From Melioribacteraceae bacterium (GTDB taxonomy: Bacteria > Bacteroidota > Ignavibacteria > Ignavibacteriales > Melioribacteraceae), in assembly GCA_021740785.1 (NCBI GenBank), contig JAIOZI010000047.1, forward strand, positions 1-43,156: a stretch of DNA of 43,156 bases. The letters run 5' to 3'. The notes below the pieces were generated by a model that had not been told where the DNA came from, did no database searches, and saw only the letters and a program-made list of their open reading frames with translations. Both the position numbers and the translations under genes were made by a program. Of this stretch, positions 14,143 through 23,671 are shown piece after piece (within the stretch, counting starts at the first letter, position 1; each line of letters opens with the position of its first letter).

Positions 14143-17109
14143 ATGAAAAAATACTTTATTTTAATTTGTTTTATCCCGGCAATTGCTTTTTCGCAATCAT
14201 TATCAATAACGTTTGATAAAGCAATGGAGGCTTTTAAGAGAGGTGAGTTTGCTCAATCACATGAATTATTCATGGAGATCACTTCGTCAAATGATGTTGA
14301 AGATAATTTGGTTGCAACGGCAAGATATTATTCCGCAGAATCTTTACTCGGCTTAAAAATGAAAGATGCTGCAATTAATGAACTTGAATATTTTGCAGAT
14401 AGTTATAGACTTTCAAATTTCCGTGATGAAGCGCTTTATAAACTCGGCACTATCTATTTCGATAAACGGCAGTATCAAAGATGTATTGAAAAACTTTTAA
14501 TACTTCTGCGTGAGTTTCCTGAAAGTGAATTTGTCGGTTCTGCATATTATTGGATAGGCGAAGCATACACAGCCGAAAATAAATTTCTTGAGGCAGAAGA
14601 ATTTCTTCAAGAAGCAATTTCAACCAGGGAAGAGAATAAATTTATTGATTACAGCATTTATTCTTTAGCAAATCTCTATGAAAAAATCGGCGATTTCACA
14701 AGCGCTGTTACTTATTATGATGAACTACTTGCCTACTATAAAGATAGTCAACTTGCCCCTTTTGCCCAGTTCAGAATCGGTGTTTCATATTTTAACTTAA
14801 AAGAGTACGATAGTGCAGTACTTGAGTTGAGCGACCCGATAATTAAAAGATTGCCGGAAGAATCCAGAACTGAGGCGGAATATGTTTTGGCTAATTCTTT
14901 TTTCCGCTTAAAAGATTATGAAAATGCTTCGGGTATGTACACGAAAATTTTGGATAAGTACCAAGATGAGGAGGATGCGAATAAAATTAAATTCGGTTTA
15001 GCCTGGGTAAACTTTCAAATGAAAAATTATGATGAAGCTTACCGTATGTTTAATGTGCTTGCTAGAACCGCGAAAGATTCTATTGCCGTTAATTCATTAT
15101 TCTGGAGCGCCGAGTGCAAGCGATATTCCGGGGGAGTTGATCTTGCTCTTAATGTATATCAGCGACTGTTAGATACATACCCTGATAATAAAATTGCTGC
15201 TATGGTAAATTTTAAAATCGGAATTATTTATTATAACAAAGGTGAAACTGCACAAGCCGAAAGATATCTTATAAGTTCGATTGTTTCCGAAGATGAGGAA
15301 GCAAAAGCAAAAGCATTTTCTATGCTGGGTGAAATGAGTTTAATTAATAAAGATTACCAAACAGCGAAAAATTACTTTTCGAGCGGAATAAAACTTAAAA
15401 AAATTGCCCGTGAAACTTATGACCGCCTGCTGTTGGGTTACGGAGTTTCCTCTTATTATATGAATGAATTTAATGATGCTATCGCAACATTCGAAGAACT
15501 GGATCAAGACTCTCCCCGGTTTGAGAAAGATAAGGTTAACTTTTATTTGGCGGAATCATACTTCGCGAAGGGTGATTTTTCAAGTGCCATGAGACACTTC
15601 AATATAGTTAATTTTGATAATGATGAAGTCGGTAGGCAGGCTCTCTACGGAAAAGCTTATTCACATTTTAATTTGAAAGACTATGCCGACGCAGCATATT
15701 ACTTTAATGAATATATAAAACGATATCCCGCTGATGTACATATCCTGGACTCAAAATTACGGTTGGCTGATAGTTATTACGGAACTAAAAATTTTGTTGA
15801 AGCCAGCAGATTATACCAGGAAGTATTCGAAAGGTATTCCGGTTTGCTGAACAGTGATTTTGCTTATTATCAGTTTGGACAGGCGTTGTTTAAATCAGAT
15901 AAACCTTATGAAGCTATCGAAAAATTTAAGATACTCATAGATAGATTCCCTCAATCAAAATATGCTGATGATTCAAGATATTTAATTGGTTGGATTAATT
16001 TTCAACAGGGTAATTTCAGAACTGCAATCAATAATTATGTCAGAATTCTTGATGAGTACACTTTCTCTGCAATAAAACCAATTGCCCTGTATTCAATCGG
16101 CGATGGTTATTTCAACTTAGCGGAATATGATTCTGCAGTTACGTTTTATTCTAAATTGATTGAAGAATATCCGCAAACCGACTACGTATTTGATGCAATA
16201 AACGGAATTCAGTATAGTTATGTTGCAAAAGACGAACCGCAAAAAGCCGTGAAATACATCGATCAATATATCGCAGCCTATCCAACTTCAAAACTAGGTG
16301 ATCAGATTTTATTCAAGAAAGGTGAAACTTATTATAGTATTGGTGAATATGATTACGCTAAAGTCGCTTACAAAGAATTTATCGCAACCTATCCAACAAG
16401 TCAGTTAGTTGCAGATGCATATTACTGGATAGGGAAGAGCGCTGAAAATTTGAACCAGACGGAAGATGCAATTTTTAATTACAAAAGAGTTGTAGATAAT
16501 TATGTGAACACGGAAGTCGGGATATCTTCTGTGATTGAGCTCGGTAAAATATATTCGGATCGTAAGCAATATCTTGAAGCAATTGAATTGTACAATAATT
16601 CAATTAATTTGGTCAGCGAATCAAACCGCGTTCCGGAATTAATGTATCTAAAAGGTTTAGCCCAGGTGCAAACCGGGAGTATTCCCGAAGCTTATAAGAC
16701 TTTTAATGAAGTAATCAGTTTTTACGATGGAAATATTTTTGCCGCAAAATCAAAAATTGAACTGGGTATTCTTGAACTGACGAGAGGCTCGTATGAAACA
16801 GCAGGACAGTTATTCAGCGAGCTCGGTGAAAACAGGATTGATGATATCGGCGCACAAGCTCAATATTTGTACGGCGTTAGTCTATTCGATCAAAATAAAA
16901 TTGAGCAGGCAATCGCAGCGTTTGTTCGTGTAAGGTCAGTCTTTTCAACATACGATGAATGGTATACAAAATCACTTTTGAAACTTGGTGATTGTTACGT
17001 GAAACTAAACGACAGAGGAAAAGCCAGAGATATGTACCGCGCAGTTTTAAAGAGGCATAATAATGATGAATACGGCAGAGAAGCAAACAGCAAGCTGAGG
17101 AAATTATGA
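14143..17109 (+). CDS. Giant exported TPR protein
   Basis: A 988-residue protein with a signal peptide (FILICFIPAIAFSQ) and TPR/Sel1-type units over nearly its whole length (more than twenty helical pairs), with repeated A-x-Y-W-I-G and F-x-x-A/G-x-Y-x-x-A patterns. Such solenoids resemble YbgF/CpoB and BamD-like periplasmic scaffolds. It starts 7 nt after the upstream gene and ends in ATGA shared with the barrel gene, so the two are translationally coupled. A role in organising the TonB/barrel apparatus is an inference from the operon. Confidence 0.88.
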   Translation: MKKYFILICFIPAIAFSQSLSITFDKAMEAFKRGEFAQSHELFMEITSSNDVEDNLVATARYYSAESLLGLKMKDAAINELEYFADSYRLSNFRDEALYKLGTIYFDKRQYQRCIEKLLILLREFPESEFVGSAYYWIGEAYTAENKFLEAEEFLQEAISTREENKFIDYSIYSLANLYEKIGDFTSAVTYYDELLAYYKDSQLAPFAQFRIGVSYFNLKEYDSAVLELSDPIIKRLPEESRTEAEYVLANSFFRLKDYENASGMYTKILDKYQDEEDANKIKFGLAWVNFQMKNYDEAYRMFNVLARTAKDSIAVNSLFWSAECKRYSGGVDLALNVYQRLLDTYPDNKIAAMVNFKIGIIYYNKGETAQAERYLISSIVSEDEEAKAKAFSMLGEMSLINKDYQTAKNYFSSGIKLKKIARETYDRLLLGYGVSSYYMNEFNDAIATFEELDQDSPRFEKDKVNFYLAESYFAKGDFSSAMRHFNIVNFDNDEVGRQALYGKAYSHFNLKDYADAAYYFNEYIKRYPADVHILDSKLRLADSYYGTKNFVEASRLYQEVFERYSGLLNSDFAYYQFGQALFKSDKPYEAIEKFKILIDRFPQSKYADDSRYLIGWINFQQGNFRTAINNYVRILDEYTFSAIKPIALYSIGDGYFNLAEYDSAVTFYSKLIEEYPQTDYVFDAINGIQYSYVAKDEPQKAVKYIDQYIAAYPTSKLGDQILFKKGETYYSIGEYDYAKVAYKEFIATYPTSQLVADAYYWIGKSAENLNQTEDAIFNYKRVVDNYVNTEVGISSVIELGKIYSDRKQYLEAIELYNNSINLVSESNRVPELMYLKGLAQVQTGSIPEAYKTFNEVISFYDGNIFAAKSKIELGILELTRGSYETAGQLFSELGENRIDDIGAQAQYLYGVSLFDQNKIEQAIAAFVRVRSVFSTYDEWYTKSLLKLGDCYVKLNDRGKARDMYRAVLKRHNNDEYGREANSKLRKL

Positions 17110-18704
17110 AAAAGATTGTATTAATTATTTTATTTCCTGTTTTACTATTTGCTCAAGAGCAGGGGATTGAACTACCAGATTTTGTAATTACCGGCGTTCA
17201 GAGTGTGAATATTCCGACACTAGCGAAAAGCAGACCTGAACTAGTATCAACATTATCTAAAGAATTTTTTAATCCGAATTATTCTCCGGAAGCATTTACA
17301 CTCGCTGAGTTTTCTAATCCATTGAAAAAGGAACTTGATCTTTACGATAAAATTCCGGCAATTGAAGGCAGACTAATTTTGGGAGCAGGTCTGCAGACTA
17401 GACCGACCGGTGAGTTTCATTACAATAAATCTTTCAGAGATGTTATAATTTATTCCAAAGTCTGGGGCACTAAAATAGAAGAATATAAAACGAATGCAGG
17501 CTATAATGTTTCAGGTGCAAAATTGAAATCCGATTTTTTCATCGGCAACAATTCAAAATTTTTACCCGGATTAAAGATAGGTGTTGACGGGCAGTATATT
17601 AGAAACTCGTATAAATTTTTCGGTTCTGTGCATCCCTCTTTTCAGCGCGACGGGCAAAATGGTGAGGTAAATTTATCTTTTCTTAATTACTTTGATAAAA
17701 ATATTAACTACGGATTGAACCTCAACGGAAATATGTTGATGCTTGCTGAAAAAGATTTTAGCGAACTTGTTTATTCAGCAGAAGGATTTTTTAATCTAAA
17801 GTTTCCTAAAATTGATTTCAATATTCAGGGTGAATTTATCCGCCAGACTTTAAAAAATCATCCATCGGCTGTGCTGCCCGACGAAAATTTTTATTCCGGT
17901 CAAACTTCCCTAAGAATGAAACCGTTCGGTTCGTTTCAGTTTAAGTTTGGTGTCAATTATCAAGCAAGCCGTGATTATAGCAAAATCAAACCGTTCTTCT
18001 CCGGATTTTTTAAAGTCGATAAATATGTTTCCTTGATCGCAACCTATAACCCGCACAGTGAATTTCACACTTTCAATGATTATCTGAATCGCAACAGATA
18101 TTTATCAAGCAATTTGTTTACTAGGAATATTGTTGAGTATAAATCCGATTTGATGATTGGTATTAAATATGAATATGAAAAATATTTTGAAATCAACGGC
18201 GGCGCCGGTTACTCGAAAATTAATAACTTCCCGTTTTTCTACGACAGATTTTCGCTAACCGGAAATCCACAGTTCGGTTATTTTGATGTTTATACAGCTA
18301 ATGATGTTGAACGCATTTATGCTTATCTAAATTTACTTTTTCATCTCGGTCCATACGGAACTCTTTATTCTGATTCCGAAGTTCAGTCGTTTAAAATTGC
18401 GAATGATCAAAAAATACCTTATGAACCAACACTATCAACAAATGTTACGTACAGTTACGATTTTAAATTTGGAGTAACAGCAGGAACTACTTTACATTAT
18501 CGATATAAAACTTATTATCAATTAGGAAGCAGGGAAACGCTGCCTGATTATATTAATTTATCATTCTTTACATCCTACGAACTTTTTAAGAATTTTCGTT
18601 TAACAGCTTCAGTTTCCAACGTGATGAATAGAGAGAATTTTTATTGGTTCAATTATCAAGAAAAACCATTTGATGTTATTGCTGGATTAGATTATGTATG
18701 GTGA
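17106..18704 (+). CDS. Outer-membrane beta-barrel protein, TonB-receptor-like
   Basis: A 532-residue protein with a signal peptide (VLIILFPVLLFAQ), then a short N-terminal segment GIELPDFVITGVQSV that resembles the VVTG plug/TonB-box region of TonB-dependent receptors. After that come about 450 residues of barrel-like strands ending in an aromatic Trp (IAGLDYVW). It is too short for a full plug plus 22-stranded receptor, so it may be a reduced TonB-energised barrel. It overlaps the TPR gene by 4 nt, and the ExbB/ExbD/TonB genes lie three to five genes later. Confidence 0.78.
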   Translation: MKKIVLIILFPVLLFAQEQGIELPDFVITGVQSVNIPTLAKSRPELVSTLSKEFFNPNYSPEAFTLAEFSNPLKKELDLYDKIPAIEGRLILGAGLQTRPTGEFHYNKSFRDVIIYSKVWGTKIEEYKTNAGYNVSGAKLKSDFFIGNNSKFLPGLKIGVDGQYIRNSYKFFGSVHPSFQRDGQNGEVNLSFLNYFDKNINYGLNLNGNMLMLAEKDFSELVYSAEGFFNLKFPKIDFNIQGEFIRQTLKNHPSAVLPDENFYSGQTSLRMKPFGSFQFKFGVNYQASRDYSKIKPFFSGFFKVDKYVSLIATYNPHSEFHTFNDYLNRNRYLSSNLFTRNIVEYKSDLMIGIKYEYEKYFEINGGAGYSKINNFPFFYDRFSLTGNPQFGYFDVYTANDVERIYAYLNLLFHLGPYGTLYSDSEVQSFKIANDQKIPYEPTLSTNVTYSYDFKFGVTAGTTLHYRYKTYYQLGSRETLPDYINLSFFTSYELFKNFRLTASVSNVMNRENFYWFNYQEKPFDVIAGLDYVW

Positions 18705-18728
18705 TATAAAACAAAACGGTTTACTAAA

Positions 18729-20699
18729 ATGACCATCGAAAAATTAATAGCGAAAATAGCCGAATTGCTTGTGGTTTCAAAAGCAGAGAGCCAGTTGGCA
18801 TATAATGTTTTTCTCGATAATCTAGTTGCGGCGCTTGAACCGGAACAAGCAATCAAAATTAAAAATCTCGGAATTTTTAAGTTAGTTACTGAAGGCGGTT
18901 CAGGTACAGGAAAGATTTTCATCAATTTTATTCCTGAATCTGATGAAGATGTTGACAGCCGTAAATCTCTTTACTTGACTATTGAAGTCAGCGGAAGGAA
19001 AAAATCCAAAGATCAATTTGATGAGTCGGTTTTTGATATCAGCGTTAACAAACCGATTATTCCTATTACAAAAGATGCTTCATCGGGTCTGGATACATCC
19101 TATTACTTATTGAAAAAATCTATAGCCGAACGGACTCTGGAAGTGATTTCAGATTCCGAAATTTTCGATCAATTTGATATTTGGAATGATTACCTGCTTA
19201 CACCGGTAAAGGATGCATCGGAAATTTCTGAACTTGAAAAGGAAGAATTATTAAAGCCGGATGGTGATACGCTTGAAGGGGAGCCGGGCTCTGAACAGGC
19301 TGAGAATATTGATGATTTTGAAGTGAAAGATGATTTGGACATTGAAGATATCGAAGACTTTGTTCCGGGAACCGTTATTGAAGAACAAGAACCGCTGAAT
19401 TCCGGAACTGAGCAAATCGACGATGAGTTTGAAGAAGAAATGATTGAAGATATTTCTGAACCTGAAGCCGATGATATTGAAAAACAATCCGATGATTTTG
19501 AAGAAGAGAATAATGAGACCGGGGAAATTGAAGACGTAGCAGAAACTAAAATTGCTGCGGACGAAAATTCATTCGAACAAACTTCAAATGAAGATAAGAT
19601 TGATCCCTCCCAGGAAGATCTTGAAGAAGAGACTGAAAAAGAGATCTTGGACGATGGAAGTATGGATGACGAAAATTTGGATGATGAAATTATAATTGAC
19701 GAAGAAATAGATGTCACGAATGAAAGTGAATTTGAGGATGAGGAACAGGAAGTAAAATTTGTTGATGAACATTTTGAGGAAGTTATTGAAGAAACGGAGC
19801 AAGATGTTGAAGATGAAATACAAAATCTCGATGATAATCAAAATGAAGCTATTGAGGATGATATTTTAGAGGAAGCTGAACCTGAATCGAAAATTAATTT
19901 ACCGGAAGAGGAAATTGAAATAGCGGAAGAAGAGGAGGAAGAGATTGAACAAATTGAAATCGCTGAGAATAGTGTTGAGAATGAACTTGAATTAACCGGT
20001 GATGTAATTGAAGACAAGCCTGATAAAGAAATTGACAAGGTAGAAATTTCCGAATCTAAAGAGCATACAAAAAGTTCTTCGGATTTTTCTGATTTGGATG
20101 AACTTGATAACATCTTTACCGAAAAAAAAGAAAATGAACCTGAAGAAGAAAAACCAAATAAAAAGAAAGGCGGTAAAGGCAAGTTAATCTTCTGGCTGTT
20201 GTTAATAATCATTTTGCTCGCCGGAGGGTATTACTATTTTTTTTTCTTGAAAAATAATTCAATTGAATCCGGCGCCCCGGTTCCCGAAGAGAGAATAGAA
20301 AATATTAATCGGGTGAATGCTGATCTTCCCGCTGAAATCGAAACTATTGAAGAAGAAAATTCAGAACCGGCAGAAGAGGAAAGAGATCCTATAATTGAAA
20401 AAGCTGAAGTTATTCCTGAAGCGGCTGAAGATAAACCGCTCTATATCAAAATAAAAAACGATACAATGTTCTCGCCTCAAATATATTCCAGCGACGGGAA
20501 ATACACTGTTCAGTTATCATCATGGAAGGATAAAACAAGAGCTGAAAATCAAGCCTTATCATTAAGGAACAAAGGACACGATGCATTTGTATTTGAGGCT
20601 TATGTGGAAAAATTTCAAAGCACATGGTACAGAGTTCGAGTCGGTTTTTTTAACTCGAAAAACGAAGCGGAACAATTTTTATCATCAAACGATTTATAG
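18729..20699 (+). CDS. HU-like DNA-binding, acidic linker, TM and SPOR fusion protein
   Basis: A 656-residue protein with four parts. The N-terminal region to about 130 is HU-like (EKLIAKIAELLVVSKAESQ, then IKIKNLGIFKLV). A long Glu/Asp-rich region follows to about 470, then a Lys-rich stretch (KPNKKKGGKGK). One membrane helix (LIFWLLLIIILLAGGYYYFFF) lies near 485-507. A C-terminal SPOR domain (about 592-650, YTVQLSSWKDKTRAENQA) should bind denuded peptidoglycan. The topology would put HU inside and SPOR in the periplasm. Other Bacteroidota have HU-CCDC81/SPOR proteins; DNA binding here is inferred. Confidence 0.85.
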   Translation: MTIEKLIAKIAELLVVSKAESQLAYNVFLDNLVAALEPEQAIKIKNLGIFKLVTEGGSGTGKIFINFIPESDEDVDSRKSLYLTIEVSGRKKSKDQFDESVFDISVNKPIIPITKDASSGLDTSYYLLKKSIAERTLEVISDSEIFDQFDIWNDYLLTPVKDASEISELEKEELLKPDGDTLEGEPGSEQAENIDDFEVKDDLDIEDIEDFVPGTVIEEQEPLNSGTEQIDDEFEEEMIEDISEPEADDIEKQSDDFEEENNETGEIEDVAETKIAADENSFEQTSNEDKIDPSQEDLEEETEKEILDDGSMDDENLDDEIIIDEEIDVTNESEFEDEEQEVKFVDEHFEEVIEETEQDVEDEIQNLDDNQNEAIEDDILEEAEPESKINLPEEEIEIAEEEEEEIEQIEIAENSVENELELTGDVIEDKPDKEIDKVEISESKEHTKSSSDFSDLDELDNIFTEKKENEPEEEKPNKKKGGKGKLIFWLLLIIILLAGGYYYFFFLKNNSIESGAPVPEERIENINRVNADLPAEIETIEEENSEPAEEERDPIIEKAEVIPEAAEDKPLYIKIKNDTMFSPQIYSSDGKYTVQLSSWKDKTRAENQALSLRNKGHDAFVFEAYVEKFQSTWYRVRVGFFNSKNEAEQFLSSNDL

Positions 20700-20718
20700 A
20701 AAAGGAAATTAAACAAGT

Positions 20719-21372
20719 ATGGATTTATTTACAATTTTATTGAAAGGCGGATGGGTATTACTGCCGATTTTAATAGCATCAATCGTGGCAGTTGCAATAA
20801 TTGTTGATCGTTACTTGGTGCTGCGTAAATCAAAAATGAATGTACCTGCGTTCTTAGTTAAAATAAGATCGATATTAAAAAAGAAAGATATAAATGCCGC
20901 AATGCAATTCTGCAGAGATGATAAATCTCCAACGGCAAATATTGTGCGGAAGGGATTAAAAAAATACCGGTTCGGACATGAACGGGTAAAAGAGGCAATC
21001 GAAAGTGCGGGCAGACAAGAGATTAGTAAACTCGAGAGGGGATTATCCGTATTGGCAACTATTTCAGGTGTTGCGCCGTTACTTGGTTTTCTCGGAACGG
21101 TAACCGGTATGATCTCGGCATTTATGAAAATTGAAGATCTGCAGGGCGCAGCAAATCCTTCGGATTTAGCTGGCGGTATTTGGGAAGCGTTGTTAACAAC
21201 TGCGTTCGGACTTGCAGTCGGTATTGTTGCATTTACATTTTATAATTATCTCGTTTCATCTATTAATAAACTTGTTCTCGACATGGAAGTAATTTCGAAC
21301 GATGTTGTTGATCAACTTGAAGAGATGCAGAAAAATTATCCTTCGGAAGAAGAGATTGAAACGGAATTATAG
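20719..21372 (+). CDS. MotA/TolQ/ExbB-family proton channel subunit
   Basis: A 217-residue inner-membrane protein with the usual three helices. The first is GGWVLLPILIASIVAVAII. The later pair includes the conserved TISGVAPLLGFLGTVTGMI and the helix around ALLTTAFGLAVGIVAFTFYNY. With ExbD it uses proton motive force to drive TonB or TolA across the periplasm. It starts 19 nt after the SPOR gene behind AAAGG and is followed by ExbD after 8 nt. ExbB and TolQ cannot be separated by sequence; the TonB downstream favours ExbB. Confidence 0.95.
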   Translation: MDLFTILLKGGWVLLPILIASIVAVAIIVDRYLVLRKSKMNVPAFLVKIRSILKKKDINAAMQFCRDDKSPTANIVRKGLKKYRFGHERVKEAIESAGRQEISKLERGLSVLATISGVAPLLGFLGTVTGMISAFMKIEDLQGAANPSDLAGGIWEALLTTAFGLAVGIVAFTFYNYLVSSINKLVLDMEVISNDVVDQLEEMQKNYPSEEEIETEL

Positions 21373-21380
21373 GTTATGAT

Positions 21381-21785
21381 ATGAAATTTAGTACGTCTAA
21401 TAAACCGCTGAATATTTTCAGTTATTCATCATTAACAGATATTGTAATGCTTCTTTTGATTTTCTTCCTTTTAACTTCCCAGTTTGTTATTCAAACGGGT
21501 GTTAAGGTTAAACTTCCCGGCTCACAAAATAATGAGCAGGTTGCTCCCTCGAATATTGTCGTATCAATTACAGCAGAAAGAAGAGTTTTCGTGGGTACTG
21601 AAGAAACTAGTCTTGATGCCCTAGCCGGCAAACTCAGCCTCACATTAAAAAATTCCGAATCGAATAATCTTGTGATAAGAGCCGATAAGGAAGTGAATAT
21701 TGATATGGTTATTAAAGTTATTGATGCAGCCAAAGGAATTGGAATTGACAAATTTACAATCGAAACTGAGAAGGAATCGTTTTGA
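21381..21785 (+). CDS. ExbD/TolR-family biopolymer transport protein
   Basis: A 134-residue single-pass protein with an N-terminal membrane helix carrying the conserved Asp (YSSLTDIVMLLLIFFLL), followed by a periplasmic domain that ends in the typical VIDAAKGIGIDKFTIETEKE. The Asp in the membrane helix is the protonatable residue of the family. It ends in TTGA, which overlaps the TTG start of TonB. Confidence 0.95.
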   Translation: MKFSTSNKPLNIFSYSSLTDIVMLLLIFFLLTSQFVIQTGVKVKLPGSQNNEQVAPSNIVVSITAERRVFVGTEETSLDALAGKLSLTLKNSESNNLVIRADKEVNIDMVIKVIDAAKGIGIDKFTIETEKESF

Positions 21786-22420
21786 TTAAAATTAAAAAAA
21801 CGACCAGATTTTCATATCTGTTATCATTCTTTTTCCATGTTGTTGTGATTTTACTGTTCACGGCAATTACATTTGATATTGATCATGAAGAAGAAGAGTT
21901 TGTAACGATTGGATTCGGAAGTTTCGGAAAAAGTCAAGCTCCCGGTTCTATTCAGCAGCGATCATTAAAAAGAGATAATGATAAAAACGTAGAAGTGCCG
22001 ACCGCAAAAAACACTGATGATGAGAATATTATAACCGAGTCAAAAAAAGATGAAAAAGACGAAAAGCGTGAACCTCTTATTAACCGGGAACGTAAGGAGA
22101 ACCAAAAAGATTTAATCGGTTTGGGCGACGGCAGTTTCGGTATTGAAATTGATTTCGGCGGGAAAGGAGTAAGAAAGGTTTACAGTTATTTATTACCGGC
22201 TTACCCGGAAGGAGTTTCCAAAGAAATTGATATTAAACTTAGGTTTACAATTATGCCTGACGGAAGCGTCGGAAGAATATTCCCGTTAATTAAAGCAGAT
22301 ACAAGATTGGAAGTAGCTGCAATAAATTCACTTCGTCAATGGAGATTCGAACCGTTGCCGTCGAATAAAAAACAATCTGAACAAACTGCAGTTATTGTTT
22401 TTCCTTACCGTTTGAGATAA
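21782..22420 (+). CDS. TonB-family energy transducer
   Basis: A 212-residue protein starting at TTG 21782, overlapping the ExbD stop by 4 nt. It has an N-terminal membrane helix (LSFFFHVVVILLFTAITF), an acidic/charged linker (40-120), and a TonB C-terminal domain with IKLRFTIMPDGSVG and INSLRQWRFEPLP. It differs from classical TonB in lacking a long proline-rich stretch. With ExbB/ExbD it completes a motor, and the nearby barrel is the likely target. It ends convergently, overlapping the next gene by 29 nt. Confidence 0.9.
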   Translation: MIKIKKTTRFSYLLSFFFHVVVILLFTAITFDIDHEEEEFVTIGFGSFGKSQAPGSIQQRSLKRDNDKNVEVPTAKNTDDENIITESKKDEKDEKREPLINRERKENQKDLIGLGDGSFGIEIDFGGKGVRKVYSYLLPAYPEGVSKEIDIKLRFTIMPDGSVGRIFPLIKADTRLEVAAINSLRQWRFEPLPSNKKQSEQTAVIVFPYRLR

Positions 22421-22688
22421 GGTCCGCAAAATACTTTCTATAAAACAGAAACTCACCGATTGTTAGAATCGTAAGGTCGATTGTACTGCGATCGAACCAC
22501 TCTGCAAATCCTTGGGGTTCGAAAATGTACTGTGAGAGAAATGAAATAATCGACCACCCGATTGAAAATATTATAATTATCAAAGCAAGATTATAAAACG
22601 CATCGGAGAGTGATTCGGTTCTTTTTACAGTGATGAAAATGTAAGCGGCAAAAAAGATATGAATGAAGAATATGAGTACGTTTACCAT
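22392..22688 (-). CDS. Small polytopic membrane protein, unknown function
   Basis: A 98-residue protein with three hydrophobic helices (FFIHIFFAAYIFITV, LALIIIIFSIGWSIISFL and a third near IDLTILTIGEFLFY). It is not recognised as a known family. It starts directly at the end of the following gene on the minus strand (22689), and its 3' end runs 29 nt into the TonB gene on the other strand. Confidence 0.6.
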   Translation of the reverse strand: MVNVLIFFIHIFFAAYIFITVKRTESLSDAFYNLALIIIIFSIGWSIISFLSQYIFEPQGFAEWFDRSTIDLTILTIGEFLFYRKYFADLISNGKEKQ

Positions 22689-23201
22689 TTATTCTTCGGA
22701 GATTCTTTTGTTTCTATTGTTTAAAATTTGCATCCCGATCAATCCTCCGATTATACCGAAAATTGTATCAATTATAAGATTGTTAATGAGAATTGATACC
22801 GTATAAAAAAATGAAAATCCGGTTGAAGTAATTTGATCTACTATTGCGCTTAATAAATTAATTACATCTTCTCTTAATTGTTCAGATAATGGAAATTCAG
22901 TAATCATCTTCTGCAATTCCGGGAACATAGCAACAATATCGTTTTGTTTTGTAACAAGTGTAACAATTGTGTCGAGGGCTGTTCCGAAAAGTGCTGCGTA
23001 AACTCCTGTGAGCAAACCGAATATTACAGCTTTGCCGCTGGGTATCGGATCATAATTACCTGTCGACTTTTGATCAAGAAATAATGCAAGATAAGCTGCA
23101 ACCGGAATGATTAAACAGCATGAAAAACTTTTTGCTACGGGAACGATTTGTAATACTCCCGCACCAAATCCACAAACAAAAGCCGAAATATATTTTTTCA
23201 A
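22689..23201 (-). CDS. DUF4199-like membrane protein
   Basis: A 170-residue protein with four predicted helices and a hydrophilic central loop. The start MKKYISAFVCGFGAGVLQIV, the TGVYAALFGTALDTIV segment and the C-terminal glycine-rich helix IDTIFGIIGGLIGM fit DUF4199-like proteins, but this is a weak match by eye. It overlaps the upstream DUF2085 gene by 4 nt, so the two are coupled. Confidence 0.7.
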   Translation of the reverse strand: MKKYISAFVCGFGAGVLQIVPVAKSFSCCLIIPVAAYLALFLDQKSTGNYDPIPSGKAVIFGLLTGVYAALFGTALDTIVTLVTKQNDIVAMFPELQKMITEFPLSEQLREDVINLLSAIVDQITSTGFSFFYTVSILINNLIIDTIFGIIGGLIGMQILNNRNKRISEE

Positions 23202-23671
23202 GTTAATCTATGATTTAGTGAAAAATTGTTGTCCGATAATAAACTTGTTAATCCTTTGTAAAAATAATAAAAACATATTGAACCCAAAAGAAGACCCGTA
23301 ACAAAAGCTGCTGTTTTATTATATGAGTAAAGTCCTGAACTATAAGCTGCAACATCAATTATCATTGGTGCGGCAAAGATAAAGAGTAACTTATTTGATT
23401 TTATTTCAATTCCTGACGTGATTAGAATTAATATAGATGATATAAGCGCGCCGGAATATATTCCTAAACACCGCGAACATACAAGTGTGCTGATGCCTGC
23501 AATTTCAATCACTTTCGCCGAATCCTGATGACATACATTCCCGTATATTGATTTCACAAACGGTAACAAAATCACAATTTCGTTTAACTGACTCATCCAA
23601 AATTCCGTAAAAATTCCTGCCATCCAGAAAAGAACAAAAACAAACAAGATGATGCGAAGTTTTAATTTCAT
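23198..23671 (-). CDS. DUF2085 membrane protein
   Basis: A 157-residue protein of four or so helices. The VCHQDSAK and CSRCLGIYSG motifs are the DUF2085 signature, with conserved His/Cys residues in VCHQ and CxxC that could bind a metal. The family's role is unknown. It lies in a minus-strand run (propeller, DUF2085, DUF4199-like, small protein) with 4-nt overlaps, so it is probably one transcript. Confidence 0.85.
   Translation of the reverse strand: MKLKLRIILFVFVLFWMAGIFTEFWMSQLNEIVILLPFVKSIYGNVCHQDSAKVIEIAGISTLVCSRCLGIYSGALISSILILITSGIEIKSNKLLFIFAAPMIIDVAAYSSGLYSYNKTAAFVTGLLLGSICFYYFYKGLTSLLSDNNFSLNHRLT

Noticed and set aside
19190-19717. Serine-rich minus-strand ORFs opposite the acidic region
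   Set aside because: Ser codons on the minus strand are the mirror of GAA/GAT-rich coding; they have no start signals and no family.
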